From Paenibacillus protaetiae (GTDB lineage: Bacteria > Bacillota > Bacilli > Paenibacillales > Paenibacillaceae), in assembly GCF_004135365.1 (NCBI RefSeq), contig NZ_CP035492.1:3952501-4016500 (forward strand): a stretch of DNA of 64,000 nt. The letters are read 5' to 3'. Positions 27,049-35,695 of this stretch are shown piece after piece. A model generated the notes under the pieces. The model had not been told where the DNA came from and did no database searches. It saw only the letters and a program-made list of their open reading frames with translations. A program made the translations under genes and the position numbers. How positions within the stretch are numbered: the first letter of the stretch is position 1; every line of letters starts with the position of its first letter.

Positions 27049-28095
27049 ATGAATCGGTGGCAGATTGTGAAACGGTTAGCACCGCTTATGGCCATTATGG
27101 CGCTAGTGCTGACAGCCTGCGGTCGGGATGACTTGTCTACCCTTAGGCCACAGGGTCCGGTAGCGGAAGAGCAATACAACCTGATGAAGCTGGCGATTGC
27201 AATTATGATCATTGTTGTAATCGTCGTGTTTGCGATTTCTTTCTACGTTATTATCCGGTACCGCAGACGTCCAGGAGATAAGACGATTCCTAAGCAGGTT
27301 GAAGGGAACCATAAGCTGGAAATTATTTGGACAATCATTCCGATTGTCTTGCTGATCATTTTGGGAGTTCCAACCGTTCAATCCGTATTCAACCTATCGA
27401 AAGATTACACCGATGACAGTAACGCAGTTAAAGTTATTGTGACCTCTCATCAATACTGGTGGGAATTTGAATACCCGGATTACGGCGTTAAAACAGCGCA
27501 AGAGCTTGTAATTCCAAAAGGCAAAACGATTTCGATCGAAGCCAAATCGGCTGACGTGATTCACTCGTTCTGGATTCCATCACTTGCAGGCAAGATTGAT
27601 ACCAACCCAGGCGGCAACATTAACAAAATGCATTTCTCAGCACCTAAAGAAGGCGTTTACTTAGGGAAATGCGCGGAGCTGTGCGGACCTTCCCACGGTT
27701 TGATGGATTTTAAAGTGAAAGCGGTTGATTCCGCATCGTTTGATCGCTGGGTATCGGCTTTGAAAGCTCCTGTTGCGATGCCGGCTGATCCAGCAATCAA
27801 AGAAGCCTTCGTTAACAAATGCTTGACATGCCATGCTGTAGGCGACCAAGGCGGACCGGCTTACCCGAACTTGACTGGCATTGCGAGCCGTGATTCGGTT
27901 GGCGGTATTCTCATCAACACCGATGACCCTAAATATTCCAATGAAGGTTCCGTATACGACAACCTGAAACGTTGGATTTCCAACCCGAATGCTGTGAAGC
28001 CGGGGAATGGAATGGGTAAAATCGAGCTGACGGATCAAGAGTTGGATGGAATTGCCAAATATTTGTCAGAATTAAAGCTCGATTATGAACAATAA
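27049..28095 (+). CDS. ctaC: cytochrome c oxidase (caa3) subunit II with fused cytochrome c
   Basis: A 348-residue lipoprotein (lipobox LTAC near residue 25) with two membrane helices, a CuA cupredoxin domain (SFWIPSLAGK, CAELCGPSHG with C208 and C212) and a C-terminal haem c domain (CLTCH, residues 258-262). It accepts electrons and passes them to subunit I. The fused cytochrome identifies a caa3-type oxidase. ATG 27049 lies ten bases after AAGTGGGG. First gene of the ctaCDEF operon. Confidence 0.96.
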   Translation: MNRWQIVKRLAPLMAIMALVLTACGRDDLSTLRPQGPVAEEQYNLMKLAIAIMIIVVIVVFAISFYVIIRYRRRPGDKTIPKQVEGNHKLEIIWTIIPIVLLIILGVPTVQSVFNLSKDYTDDSNAVKVIVTSHQYWWEFEYPDYGVKTAQELVIPKGKTISIEAKSADVIHSFWIPSLAGKIDTNPGGNINKMHFSAPKEGVYLGKCAELCGPSHGLMDFKVKAVDSASFDRWVSALKAPVAMPADPAIKEAFVNKCLTCHAVGDQGGPAYPNLTGIASRDSVGGILINTDDPKYSNEGSVYDNLKRWISNPNAVKPGNGMGKIELTDQELDGIAKYLSELKLDYEQ

Positions 28096-28124
28096 ATCAT
28101 CGGTAACTGAAGGAGGTACCTACC

Positions 28125-29993
28125 TTGTCGCATGCACACGAGGTTAAACGTTACAGAGGGCTGATGGATTGGCTCACAACGGTTGACCATAAGAAAATCG
28201 GTATACTGTATATGATTGCAGGAGGATTTTTCTTCCTTGTAGGCGGTTTGGAAGCTATTCTTATCCGTATACAGCTATGGAAGCCGCTTAATGACTTTGT
28301 GGATGCCAATACATACAACCAGCTGCTGACCATGCACGGCACGACAATGATCTTTTTGGCCGCTATGCCGCTCCTGTTTGCGCTAATGAACTGTATTATT
28401 CCGCTCCAGATAGGGGCTCGCGACGTTGCTTTCCCGTTTGTTAACGCGCTTGGCTTCTGGACTTTTTTCCTGGGCGGCGTGCTGCTCAATATCAGCTGGT
28501 TTGCAGGCGGTGCGCCGGCAGCAGGCTGGACTGCATATGCCACTTTATCCGGTGATACATTTAGTTCCGGACACGGATTAGACTTTTATGTCATCGGCCT
28601 CCAGATTGCCGGTATCGGCACGCTGGTCGGCGGCATTAACTTTCTGGTCACCATTATTAATATGCGTGCTCCGGGTATGAGCTTTATGCGGATGCCGATG
28701 TTCACATGGACCATCTTTATCACATCCGCGCTTATCTTGTTTGCATTCCCTGCTTTGACCGTCGGTCTGGTTGCGTTGATGTTCGACCGGCTGTTTGGCG
28801 CTAATTTCTTCGAACCATCGGCAGGCGGTAACGCTGTCTTATGGGAGCATATCTTCTGGATATTTGGTCACCCGGAAGTTTACATTCTCATATTGCCGGC
28901 ATTTGGGGTTATTTCCGAGGTAATAAGCACATTCTCGCGCAAGCGGCTGTTTGGATACAGCTCCATGGTGTTTGCAACGATATTAATCGGTTTCCTGGGC
29001 TTCATGGTGTGGGCGCATCACATGTTCACAACAGGCCTTGGCCCGGTTGCAAACTCGTTGTTCTCCATTGCAACGATGCTGATCGCAGTGCCAACCGGGA
29101 TCAAAATTTTCAACTGGCTGTTTACGATGTGGGGCGGATCTATCCGGTTTACGACAGCAAATCTGTTTGCGGTTGGTTTTGTTCCGACATTCGTTATGGG
29201 CGGCGTCACCGGCGTTATGCTAGCTGCGGCTCCGGCCGACTTCCAGTATCATGACTCGTATTTCGTCGTAGCCCATTTCCACTACGTTATTGTAGGCGGT
29301 TTGATTTTAGGGATATTCGCAGGCCTTCATTACTGGTGGCCGAAAATTTTCGGCAGAATGCTTAATGAAGGTTTGGGTAAACTGACATTCTGGACATTCT
29401 TTATCGGATTCCATCTGACTTTCTTTGTCCAGCATTTCCTAGGTCTCATGGGGATGCCTCGGCGTATTTGGACGTACCTGGACGGTCTTGGCTTTAATGA
29501 GCTGAACTTGATCAGTACGATTGGCGCTTTCTTGATGGGCTTCGGAACAATCTTTTTCCTGCTCAACATTGTTGTTACGGCATTCAAACCGGCCAATGCA
29601 GCAGCTGACCCTTGGGAGGATGGACGTACGCTGGAGTGGACGATTTCTTCACCGGCGCCGGAATACAACTTTGCTCAAACGCCGCTTGTACGCAGCTATG
29701 ACGCCTTTTGGAAAGAAAAGATGGACGGCAATCATGCGATGACGCCGGCAGAGCCGTTAGGTCCGATTCATATGCCGTCTCCTTCGATTCTTCCGCTGTT
29801 TATGTCCATTGGGCTTTTTATCGCCGGACTAGGGTTTATGTACCAGAAGGACTGGGATAATCATCTTGGCGTGTATATGGGGATATTCGGCTTGATTATT
29901 ACTTTCTTCTGTATGATGCTTCGCTCCCTCCGGGATGATCACGGGTATCATATTGAACCGGATGACATTCACGATCAGGGGGTGAAAGCATGA
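28125..29993 (+). CDS. ctaD: cytochrome c oxidase subunit I
   Basis: A 622-residue membrane protein holding haem a and the haem a3-CuB centre that reduces oxygen and pumps protons. CuB and haem ligands are visible: the His of LTMHGTTMIF, FGHPEVYI, WAHHMF and the His pair of VVAHFHYVIVGG. Starts at TTG 28125 with an ideal AAGGAGGT site. It overlaps ctaE by four bases (ATGA), giving translational coupling. Confidence 0.97.
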   Translation: MSHAHEVKRYRGLMDWLTTVDHKKIGILYMIAGGFFFLVGGLEAILIRIQLWKPLNDFVDANTYNQLLTMHGTTMIFLAAMPLLFALMNCIIPLQIGARDVAFPFVNALGFWTFFLGGVLLNISWFAGGAPAAGWTAYATLSGDTFSSGHGLDFYVIGLQIAGIGTLVGGINFLVTIINMRAPGMSFMRMPMFTWTIFITSALILFAFPALTVGLVALMFDRLFGANFFEPSAGGNAVLWEHIFWIFGHPEVYILILPAFGVISEVISTFSRKRLFGYSSMVFATILIGFLGFMVWAHHMFTTGLGPVANSLFSIATMLIAVPTGIKIFNWLFTMWGGSIRFTTANLFAVGFVPTFVMGGVTGVMLAAAPADFQYHDSYFVVAHFHYVIVGGLILGIFAGLHYWWPKIFGRMLNEGLGKLTFWTFFIGFHLTFFVQHFLGLMGMPRRIWTYLDGLGFNELNLISTIGAFLMGFGTIFFLLNIVVTAFKPANAAADPWEDGRTLEWTISSPAPEYNFAQTPLVRSYDAFWKEKMDGNHAMTPAEPLGPIHMPSPSILPLFMSIGLFIAGLGFMYQKDWDNHLGVYMGIFGLIITFFCMMLRSLRDDHGYHIEPDDIHDQGVKA

Positions 29994-30607
29994 GTTCACA
30001 TGCACATGCAGAAGGCCAGCTGCCTCATGAACCGGAAAAAGCAACGGCAGAAGGCCGCAATAAGGTTCTTGGCTTCTGGCTGTTCCTCGGCGGGGAGACC
30101 GTATTGTTCGGAACATTATTCTCCTCGTTCCTTGCTTTGCGTGACCAAGTGCTTGACGGTCCTAAAGCATCGGAATTGTTTGAACTGCCGCTTGTCGCGC
30201 TGGCAACAATACTCCTGTTGACGTCCAGCTTAACAAGCGTATTTGCAACCTATGCTCTGCACCGCAACAATGTAAAAGCGTTAATCAGCTGGCTGATTGT
30301 TACCGTTGTGCTGGGCCTCGGATTCCTTGGCCTTGAAATTTACGAGTTTAACAATTACGCCAGCGAAGGCCATCAGTTCAGAACAAGCGCATTCAGCTCT
30401 TCGTTTTATACGCTGGTTGGCTTCCACGGCGGTCACGTACTGTTTGGGGTTTTATGGATATCGCTTATTATCGGCCAGCTTGCGAAAAAAGGTTTGACGG
30501 TCGTAACTGCACCTAAAGCGTATGTAGCCGGATTATACTGGCACTTTATCGACGTGGTTTGGGTATTCATTTTCACCGTCGTTTACTTGATGGGAAAGGT
30601 GGGCTAA
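29990..30607 (+). CDS. ctaE: cytochrome c oxidase subunit III
   Basis: A 205-residue, five-helix subunit III. Diagnostic stretches are FLGGETVLFGTLF, LVGFHGGHVLFG and LYWHFIDVVWVFIF. It stabilises subunit I and proton entry. Starts inside the last codon of ctaD and is followed by ctaF after three bases. Confidence 0.96.
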   Translation: MSSHAHAEGQLPHEPEKATAEGRNKVLGFWLFLGGETVLFGTLFSSFLALRDQVLDGPKASELFELPLVALATILLLTSSLTSVFATYALHRNNVKALISWLIVTVVLGLGFLGLEIYEFNNYASEGHQFRTSAFSSSFYTLVGFHGGHVLFGVLWISLIIGQLAKKGLTVVTAPKAYVAGLYWHFIDVVWVFIFTVVYLMGKVG

Positions 30608-30610
30608 CGA

Positions 30611-30931
30611 ATGGCAAGCGAAAGCAATCATTCGACCACGGAGCGGCCGCAGCGGCATCGGGTGGAAGGGCCGCAAAAGCATATTATCGCATTTGTGTTT
30701 TCCCTTCTGCTGACGCTTATCGCATTTGCTGTCGTGATATCCGGAGATGTAAACAAAGATTTTATTTACCTTGTATTGCTTGGCACTGCATTGCTCCAAG
30801 TATTCGTACAGCTTGCTTTCTGGATGCATATGAAAGATCGAGGGCATGTCATGCCGATTATCGGAATCGGCTTTGGAGTTTTCGTCGTATTCACGATGGT
30901 TATTATGGCCGAATATTGGGCATGGTGGTAA
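30611..30931 (+). CDS. ctaF: cytochrome c oxidase subunit IV
   Basis: A 106-residue protein with three membrane helices (HIIAFVFSLLLTLIAFAVVI; LVLLGTALLQVFVQ; GVFVVFTMVIMAEY) typical of the small subunit IV of Bacillus caa3 oxidases. Tight spacing with ctaE. Followed by a perfect hairpin that separates it from ctaG. Confidence 0.93.
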   Translation: MASESNHSTTERPQRHRVEGPQKHIIAFVFSLLLTLIAFAVVISGDVNKDFIYLVLLGTALLQVFVQLAFWMHMKDRGHVMPIIGIGFGVFVVFTMVIMAEYWAWW

Positions 30932-30935
30932 CAGA

Positions 30936-30967
30936 GCAAGGAGGGTTCCTCATGGAACCCTCCTTGC
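30936..30967 (+). other. perfect 14-base-pair hairpin between ctaF and ctaG
   Basis: GCAAGGAGGGTTCC and GGAACCCTCCTTGC flank a TCAT tetraloop. No T-run follows. It may stabilise the ctaCDEF messenger 3' end or partly terminate it; the left arm also contains an AAGGAGGG sequence. Confidence 0.8.
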
Positions 30968-31042
30968 ACTATTGATTTGATTTTGTCCAATTTTATGTAA
31001 AAATGGATGGAATGAGATGAATGTCTGGAAGGAGAATCCACC

Positions 31043-31945
31043 ATGCTGGGACTGCAATATTTCACCTTTGAAGAATTGTGGAATCCGATCTATATGTTTG
31101 TTATGGCGGCCATTGTCATTTTATATTTTTATATGATTGGCCCATGGAGAGAGAAACATGCGCCGGAAGCGCCACAATCAACCGCCTGGCAGAAAACATT
31201 ATTTATAACGGCAGTGATATTGTTTTATATGGTGCAGGGCGGACCGGTCAATTTGCTTGGCCATCTGATGTTTACGTTCCATATGATTGATATGTCCGTG
31301 TCTTATTTGATGGTTCCGCCGTTGCTGCTGTTGTCGATCCCGGGTTACTTTTGGCAAGCGGTCTTTGCTAAATCCTGGTGGCGCAAACTGCGGTTTATGA
31401 TGAACCCGATTGTGACGCTTGTTTTATTTAATTTGTTGTTTTCCGTCTATCACGTACCGATGATTCATGATTACATCATGACGCATTATGCGATCCATCG
31501 CGCCTATTATTTGCTGTTGCTCGTAACAGCCATCATGATGTGGTGGCAAATCGTATGTCCGGTGCCGGAGTGGAACCGGCTAACCGATCTGAAAAAGATG
31601 GCGTATGTTTTTGCCAATGGCGTGCTGCTGACTCCGGCATGTGCGCTAATCATTTTTGCCAGTACGCCGCTGTATGCCGTTTATAACGATCCGGATGTAT
31701 GGGTGAAGGCGATGGGTTATTGCGTATCGGGCGATCCTAACCGGCTGCTCGCGATGTTTAACGGGCCGCAATTTTTTAATTTAATGGAACCGGTGGAAGA
31801 CCAGCAATTAGGCGGTATTGTGATGAAGCTGCTTCAGGAGTTTATGTATGGCGTCATATTGGCTTATATTTTCTTTCATTGGTTTAAGAAAGAACATACG
31901 GAAGACGATATGCCTAACACGAACCCGAATACCGGCGCAGTCTAA
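31043..31945 (+). CDS. ctaG: cytochrome c oxidase assembly factor CtaG
   Basis: A 300-residue membrane protein of the caa3_CtaG family, with seven predicted helices and the family stretches GHLMFTFHMIDMS and HRAYYLLLLVTAIMMWW. It is needed for copper loading of the caa3 oxidase. ATG 31043 has GGAAGGAGA upstream. Lies 111 bases after ctaF beyond the hairpin at 30936. Confidence 0.93.
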   Translation: MLGLQYFTFEELWNPIYMFVMAAIVILYFYMIGPWREKHAPEAPQSTAWQKTLFITAVILFYMVQGGPVNLLGHLMFTFHMIDMSVSYLMVPPLLLLSIPGYFWQAVFAKSWWRKLRFMMNPIVTLVLFNLLFSVYHVPMIHDYIMTHYAIHRAYYLLLLVTAIMMWWQIVCPVPEWNRLTDLKKMAYVFANGVLLTPACALIIFASTPLYAVYNDPDVWVKAMGYCVSGDPNRLLAMFNGPQFFNLMEPVEDQQLGGIVMKLLQEFMYGVILAYIFFHWFKKEHTEDDMPNTNPNTGAV

Positions 31946-31997
31946 TTTGTTCCTTGTATACATAGGAAATAACGATCAAGATTAGGTGGGGATTGCG

Positions 31998-32459
31998 TTG
32001 TCCATTTATGAAATCATGCCGACTATAAGTACAGCTTTTATCGTCATAAGCGGAATTCTGGTAGCGATTGGATGGCGCCTGGCCATGAAGAGGCAATTTG
32101 CTACACATGAACGGGTAATGGTGGGCGGTGCAGTAACGGCTTTACTCTTTTTTATCGTGTATATATCGCGAACCGCTTTGGTAGGAAATACGTCATGGGG
32201 CGGGCCGGATTGGCTGAAGCCTTATTATATGGTGTTTTTGTTGTTCCATATTGTGTTGGCAACTGTTGCAGCTGTTTTTGGCATTACGACCTTATTGCTT
32301 GCTTATAATAAAAGATTTGCAAAACACCGCAGATGGGGACGAATTACGGCCAGCATTTGGCTGCCCACCGCTTTTACCGGCGTTGTCGTGTATGTATTGC
32401 TTTATTTGATGTATCCGGGCGGTCATACGGCGCCTGTCTATCGTGCGATATTTGGATAA
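31998..32459 (+). CDS. DUF420 membrane protein (YozB-like)
   Basis: A 153-residue protein with four membrane helices and conserved His residues (ATHERVMVGG, FHIVLATVAAVFG, KHRRWGR), as in DUF420/YozB proteins found next to ctaG in bacilli. It is thought to assist oxidase or haem biogenesis, without direct proof. The start chosen is TTG 31998, six bases after AGGTGGGG. It ends the cta region, followed by a terminator. Confidence 0.87.
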   Translation: MSIYEIMPTISTAFIVISGILVAIGWRLAMKRQFATHERVMVGGAVTALLFFIVYISRTALVGNTSWGGPDWLKPYYMVFLLFHIVLATVAAVFGITTLLLAYNKRFAKHRRWGRITASIWLPTAFTGVVVYVLLYLMYPGGHTAPVYRAIFG

Positions 32460-32484
32460 TTGCAGCATCTTAGAATGGATGTAG

Positions 32485-32556
32485 AAACTGCCTGAAGGCT
32501 AAGGAAACCGCTGAAATGATAGCTACGCGGGGTTATGGCCTTCAGGCAGTTTTTTA
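32485..32556 (+). terminator. terminator of the cta region
   Basis: Arms AACTGCCTGAAGGC and GCCTTCAGGCAGTT enclose about 38 bases and are followed by TTTTTTATT. Confidence 0.8.
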
Positions 32557-32575
32557 TTATCGAATATGGATATGT

Positions 32576-32605
32576 TTGACAGAAGTGTAATGATGTGAGT
32601 ATACT
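32576..32605 (+). promoter_or_regulatory. promoter of the ABC transporter operon
   Basis: TTGACA (32576-32581) and TATACT (32600-32605), 18 bases apart. A dyad begins inside the -10 element. Confidence 0.7.
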
Positions 32606-32626
32606 GTGTATAAAGATATATACAGT
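32603..32626. promoter_or_regulatory. probable GntR (YtrA-type) operator
   Basis: Dyad ACTGTGTATA and TATATACAGT around AAGA, nine of ten positions paired, overlapping the -10 box and start site. A YtrA-type GntR repressor is encoded 790 bases downstream in the same operon, which makes it the likely ligand. Confidence 0.6.
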
Positions 32627-32665
32627 GGATCGCTTTATAGTTTGAGGTTGGAGGGGAAATCATCG

Positions 32666-33388
32666 GTGAAGGCTTGGCAAGGAGCATGGCATATTGCAAA
32701 ACATGAGATTCGCAGAAAGCCGCTGGGCAGCTTGTTCACGCTTTTTTTTAGCGGATATATGGCATTAACTACTTATCAGCAGTTTGATTCTTCTACAGGC
32801 CATGAAACAGGCGGAATCATCAGCATGATGGATTTTTTGATGTTGACCGTTTTTCCGGTGCTGGCTTTCTCCTATAACCGGATGACCTTCCGCTGCTGGC
32901 GTGAAGATACGAATACACGCAGGCTGGCTCAGTGGAGAACGATACCGATACCGGTTGCAAGCATCGTGTTAGGCCGAATGCTGCAGATGGTGTTTCATTT
33001 GCTGCCCGCAATGATCCTCTATTTTACTATCCAATATGTAACACACCCGGAACTGCGAACATCTACTCATTTAGGCCATTATTTTCTTTTTGGGCTGTTT
33101 TGGTTTTTTTATGCATTGGGTATGGCTGTCGTTTATTTGTATCTCGAACTAGGATATTCAGGCAAACAATATTTATTATTTACCATTCTGATTTTCTTTA
33201 TCATAGGCATCGTTACGACGGTTATTGCGATTGGGCCGCATATTCATCTGGTTCGAAAAGTGCTGGAAGCCGAAGCTGACGGACAATGGGGATATACAGC
33301 GGTATCGCTGCTGTTTAGCGCTGTCATGCTGTTCAGCGGGTACAAAATCATTCCGGTGCGGCTGCGTAATCGAAGTTATTTGAAATAG
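32666..33388 (+). CDS. ABC-2-type membrane protein
   Basis: A 240-residue membrane protein with six hydrophobic segments, no ATPase domain and an N-terminal stretch (WHIAKHEIRRKPLGSLF) like ABC-2 permeases. GTG 32666 follows GGAGGGG at ten bases; the longer frame from 32606 would begin at the promoter start site. With the GntR regulator and ATPase genes that follow it forms a regulated exporter; the substrate is unknown, though YtrA-type systems often answer to cell-wall antibiotics. Confidence 0.72.
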   Translation: MKAWQGAWHIAKHEIRRKPLGSLFTLFFSGYMALTTYQQFDSSTGHETGGIISMMDFLMLTVFPVLAFSYNRMTFRCWREDTNTRRLAQWRTIPIPVASIVLGRMLQMVFHLLPAMILYFTIQYVTHPELRTSTHLGHYFLFGLFWFFYALGMAVVYLYLELGYSGKQYLLFTILIFFIIGIVTTVIAIGPHIHLVRKVLEAEADGQWGYTAVSLLFSAVMLFSGYKIIPVRLRNRSYLK

Positions 33389-33412
33389 TCGAAAGAAAAA
33401 GAAGGTGAAAGC

Positions 33413-33802
33413 GTGTGGCTGCCGATACACATTAATGAACAAAGCGCGGAGCCGCTTTATTATCAGATCGAAGTGCAGCTGCGTGCTCTTATCGTAAGCG
33501 GCCAGCTGGAGGAAGGGCTGCTCCTTCCATCCATACGTGAATTCGCACAAAGGCTAAAATGCAGCATTATTACGATTCGGCGCGTTTATCAGGATTTGGA
33601 GGCGGAAGGCTTGCTCCGGACCAAGCAAGGAACCGGTACCTATGTCGCCAAGGTAGAAAATAAGGACAAGGATCGCTACCGGCTGGAAGCTGTCATTGAA
33701 GCGTTTAATACCGCAATAGAAGCGGGACTACGTGTACAGTGCAGTAAAGAGGAGCTTTATGAGATTTTTCAAAAAGCGCTTCAGCGCTATCAGTTTAATT
33801 AG
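33413..33802 (+). CDS. GntR family regulator, YtrA subfamily
   Basis: A 129-residue repressor: winged helix (residues about 12-78: EPLYYQIEVQLR, LLPSIREFAQRL, TIRRVYQDLEAEGLL, GTGTYV) and a short C-terminal dimerisation helix pair, the YtrA layout that lacks an effector domain. Such regulators control ABC transporter operons they belong to. GTG 33413 follows AAGGTGA. Its gene lies between the permease and the ATPase genes. The dyad at 32603-32626 is the likely target. Confidence 0.9.
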   Translation: MWLPIHINEQSAEPLYYQIEVQLRALIVSGQLEEGLLLPSIREFAQRLKCSIITIRRVYQDLEAEGLLRTKQGTGTYVAKVENKDKDRYRLEAVIEAFNTAIEAGLRVQCSKEELYEIFQKALQRYQFN

Positions 33803-33845
33803 TAGAGCAGCAAACGCGGACAAAAGCAGAGGTGAATATATTTTG

Positions 33846-34753
33846 ATGGCAAATGAATGTGCAGCAGAACTGTGTGCGGTCGAGCTGCAGCGTACACATT
33901 TTAAGCTGGGGCCGGTCGGGCTGGCTATTCCAACCGGATATGTAACGGCGATTGTTGGCCCTAACGGGTCCGGGAAAAGTTCCTTATTCCGGCTGCTGCT
34001 TGACCTCATCAAGCCGGACGCGGGGAAGTTAAACTGTTTGGGGAAACGATCGGACGTTCCGCCGACACCCATTTGAAACAGCGAGTAGGCTATTTGCCCG
34101 AAGAACCTACGATGGGGGAAGACGACATGACGGGGGCATTCAAAGCGGCATTCAGCCGCCCGTGGTATGCGAAGTGGGATGTTAACCGGTACCGCGAGCT
34201 GCTCCGTATATTTGAAGTGGAGGATGGCATTAAACTCGGCAAAATGTCGAAGGGGATGCGGCGCAAATATGATTTTATCCTCTCCATGGTACATCAGCCC
34301 GAACTGCTGCTGCTCGACGAACCGTCATCCGGACTTGATCCGCTTGCTTGGCGGCTTATGATTGATGTCTTGCATCGTTATATGGAAACAGGTGAGCGCA
34401 CGGTCATTATGGCTTCCCATATTGTGGAGGAAGTGAAACGGCTGGCCGATTACATCGTATTTATGGCTGGCGGACGGATATTGGGCTGTTATGAAAAAGA
34501 TGAACTGCTTGGCGGCTGGCATTCGTTTTACATTCATAAAGAAGGATTAACCGAAGCGCAGGCAGCAGCTATGCCGGGACAACGCCGTATAGATCATTCA
34601 GGAAGCGCGCTTAAAGTCGTGACGGAGCTTGCCTTTGAAGCCGAAACCTGGTGCAGGGAGCAAGGCATCCTTATTGTGCACCGCCATCCGATGGAGCTGG
34701 AAGATATATTGGCGGAGCTGCTGGAGAAAGAACGGATACGAACCAGATCTTAA
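33846..34753 (+). pseudogene. ABC transporter ATP-binding protein, frameshifted
   Basis: The reading frame from ATG 33846 carries Walker A (GPNGSGKSS) and then goes out of frame at the GGGG run 34022-34025, stopping at 34076. From the same point the other frame reads VKLFGETIGRSADTHLKQRVGYLPEEP-like sequence (in two pieces) and continues with the signature KMSKGMRRK, Walker B LLLLDEPSSGLDP and the H-loop ASH to 34753. One added G gives a normal ATPase of about 300 residues. It partners the membrane protein at 32666. Error or recent mutation; see findings. Confidence 0.9.
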
Positions 34754-34792
34754 GTTGAGGTATGACATTTGAGGTTTGAAAGGGGAACACGG

Positions 34793-35695
34793 ATGAAGCC
34801 ATTAATCGTAGAGCAGGTTGTCAAGCAATACGGGGATAAAACAGCGGTAAACGGTATTAGCCTGGAGGTAGGGGAAGGTGAAATTTACGGCCTGCTGGGC
34901 GCAAACGGCGCAGGGAAAACAACGACGATGCGTATGGTGCTGGGGCTGATCTATCCCGATCACGGTCGGATTTTGTACAATGGCAAGCCTTATACGCAAC
35001 AGGAGTTGCGCTTGCTTGGCTATTTGCCGGAGGAGCGCGGATTATATGCAAGAGTGAAGGTAAGCGACCAAATTACGTATTTGGCCCGCTTGAAGGGCAT
35101 GTCCAAAAAGGATGCGGAAATCAATTTGAAACGTTGGCTGGACCGGTTTGAAGTACCTGAATATTACGATAAAAAAGTGGAAGAGCTGTCCAAAGGCAAT
35201 CAGCAAAAAATCCAGTTTATCGCCTCTGTCATCCATAACCCTAAAATCGTAATATTAGACGAAGCGTTCAGCGGCCTTGATCCCGTCAATGTCGAAATGC
35301 TGAAGAAGGTTGTCAAGGAGCTGCGCGATGAAGGCATGACGATGCTGTTCTCGACACACCGGATGGAGCATGTCGAGGAGCTTTGCCGGAACATTACGAT
35401 TTTGCACCGGTCCAATGTAGTGCTGCAAGGCAATATCAAGGAGATTAAACGCCGGTATCCGCGGGAAAAAGTGATTCTGAACACGGAAAGCGAAGTAAAG
35501 GGACTGCAAGGACTGCAAGGGGTAACGAAAGTGGAACGGCATGAATACGGTTATGAAATTGGCATCTCGGATGAATCTGCAGCTCCACATATTTTGAATT
35601 TGGCAGTTAGCCAGACGGCAATTCAGCGGTTTGAAGTGATGGAGCCAACGTTAAATGAAATCTTCATTCGATCGGTAGGTGAGCGGCATGAATAG
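34793..35695 (+). CDS. ABC transporter ATP-binding protein (NatA-like)
   Basis: A 300-residue ATPase with Walker A GANGAGKTT, signature LSKGNQQKI, Walker B VILDEAFSGLDP and H-loop STHRME, plus a 90-residue C-terminal domain that is common in NatA/YhaQ-type exporters. GLQGLQG near residue 240 comes from a 9-base tandem repeat (35504-35520). ATG 34793 is chosen over TTG 34769 because GAAAGGGGA precedes it. Overlaps the permease gene by eight bases. Confidence 0.93.
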   Translation: MKPLIVEQVVKQYGDKTAVNGISLEVGEGEIYGLLGANGAGKTTTMRMVLGLIYPDHGRILYNGKPYTQQELRLLGYLPEERGLYARVKVSDQITYLARLKGMSKKDAEINLKRWLDRFEVPEYYDKKVEELSKGNQQKIQFIASVIHNPKIVILDEAFSGLDPVNVEMLKKVVKELRDEGMTMLFSTHRMEHVEELCRNITILHRSNVVLQGNIKEIKRRYPREKVILNTESEVKGLQGLQGVTKVERHEYGYEIGISDESAAPHILNLAVSQTAIQRFEVMEPTLNEIFIRSVGERHE

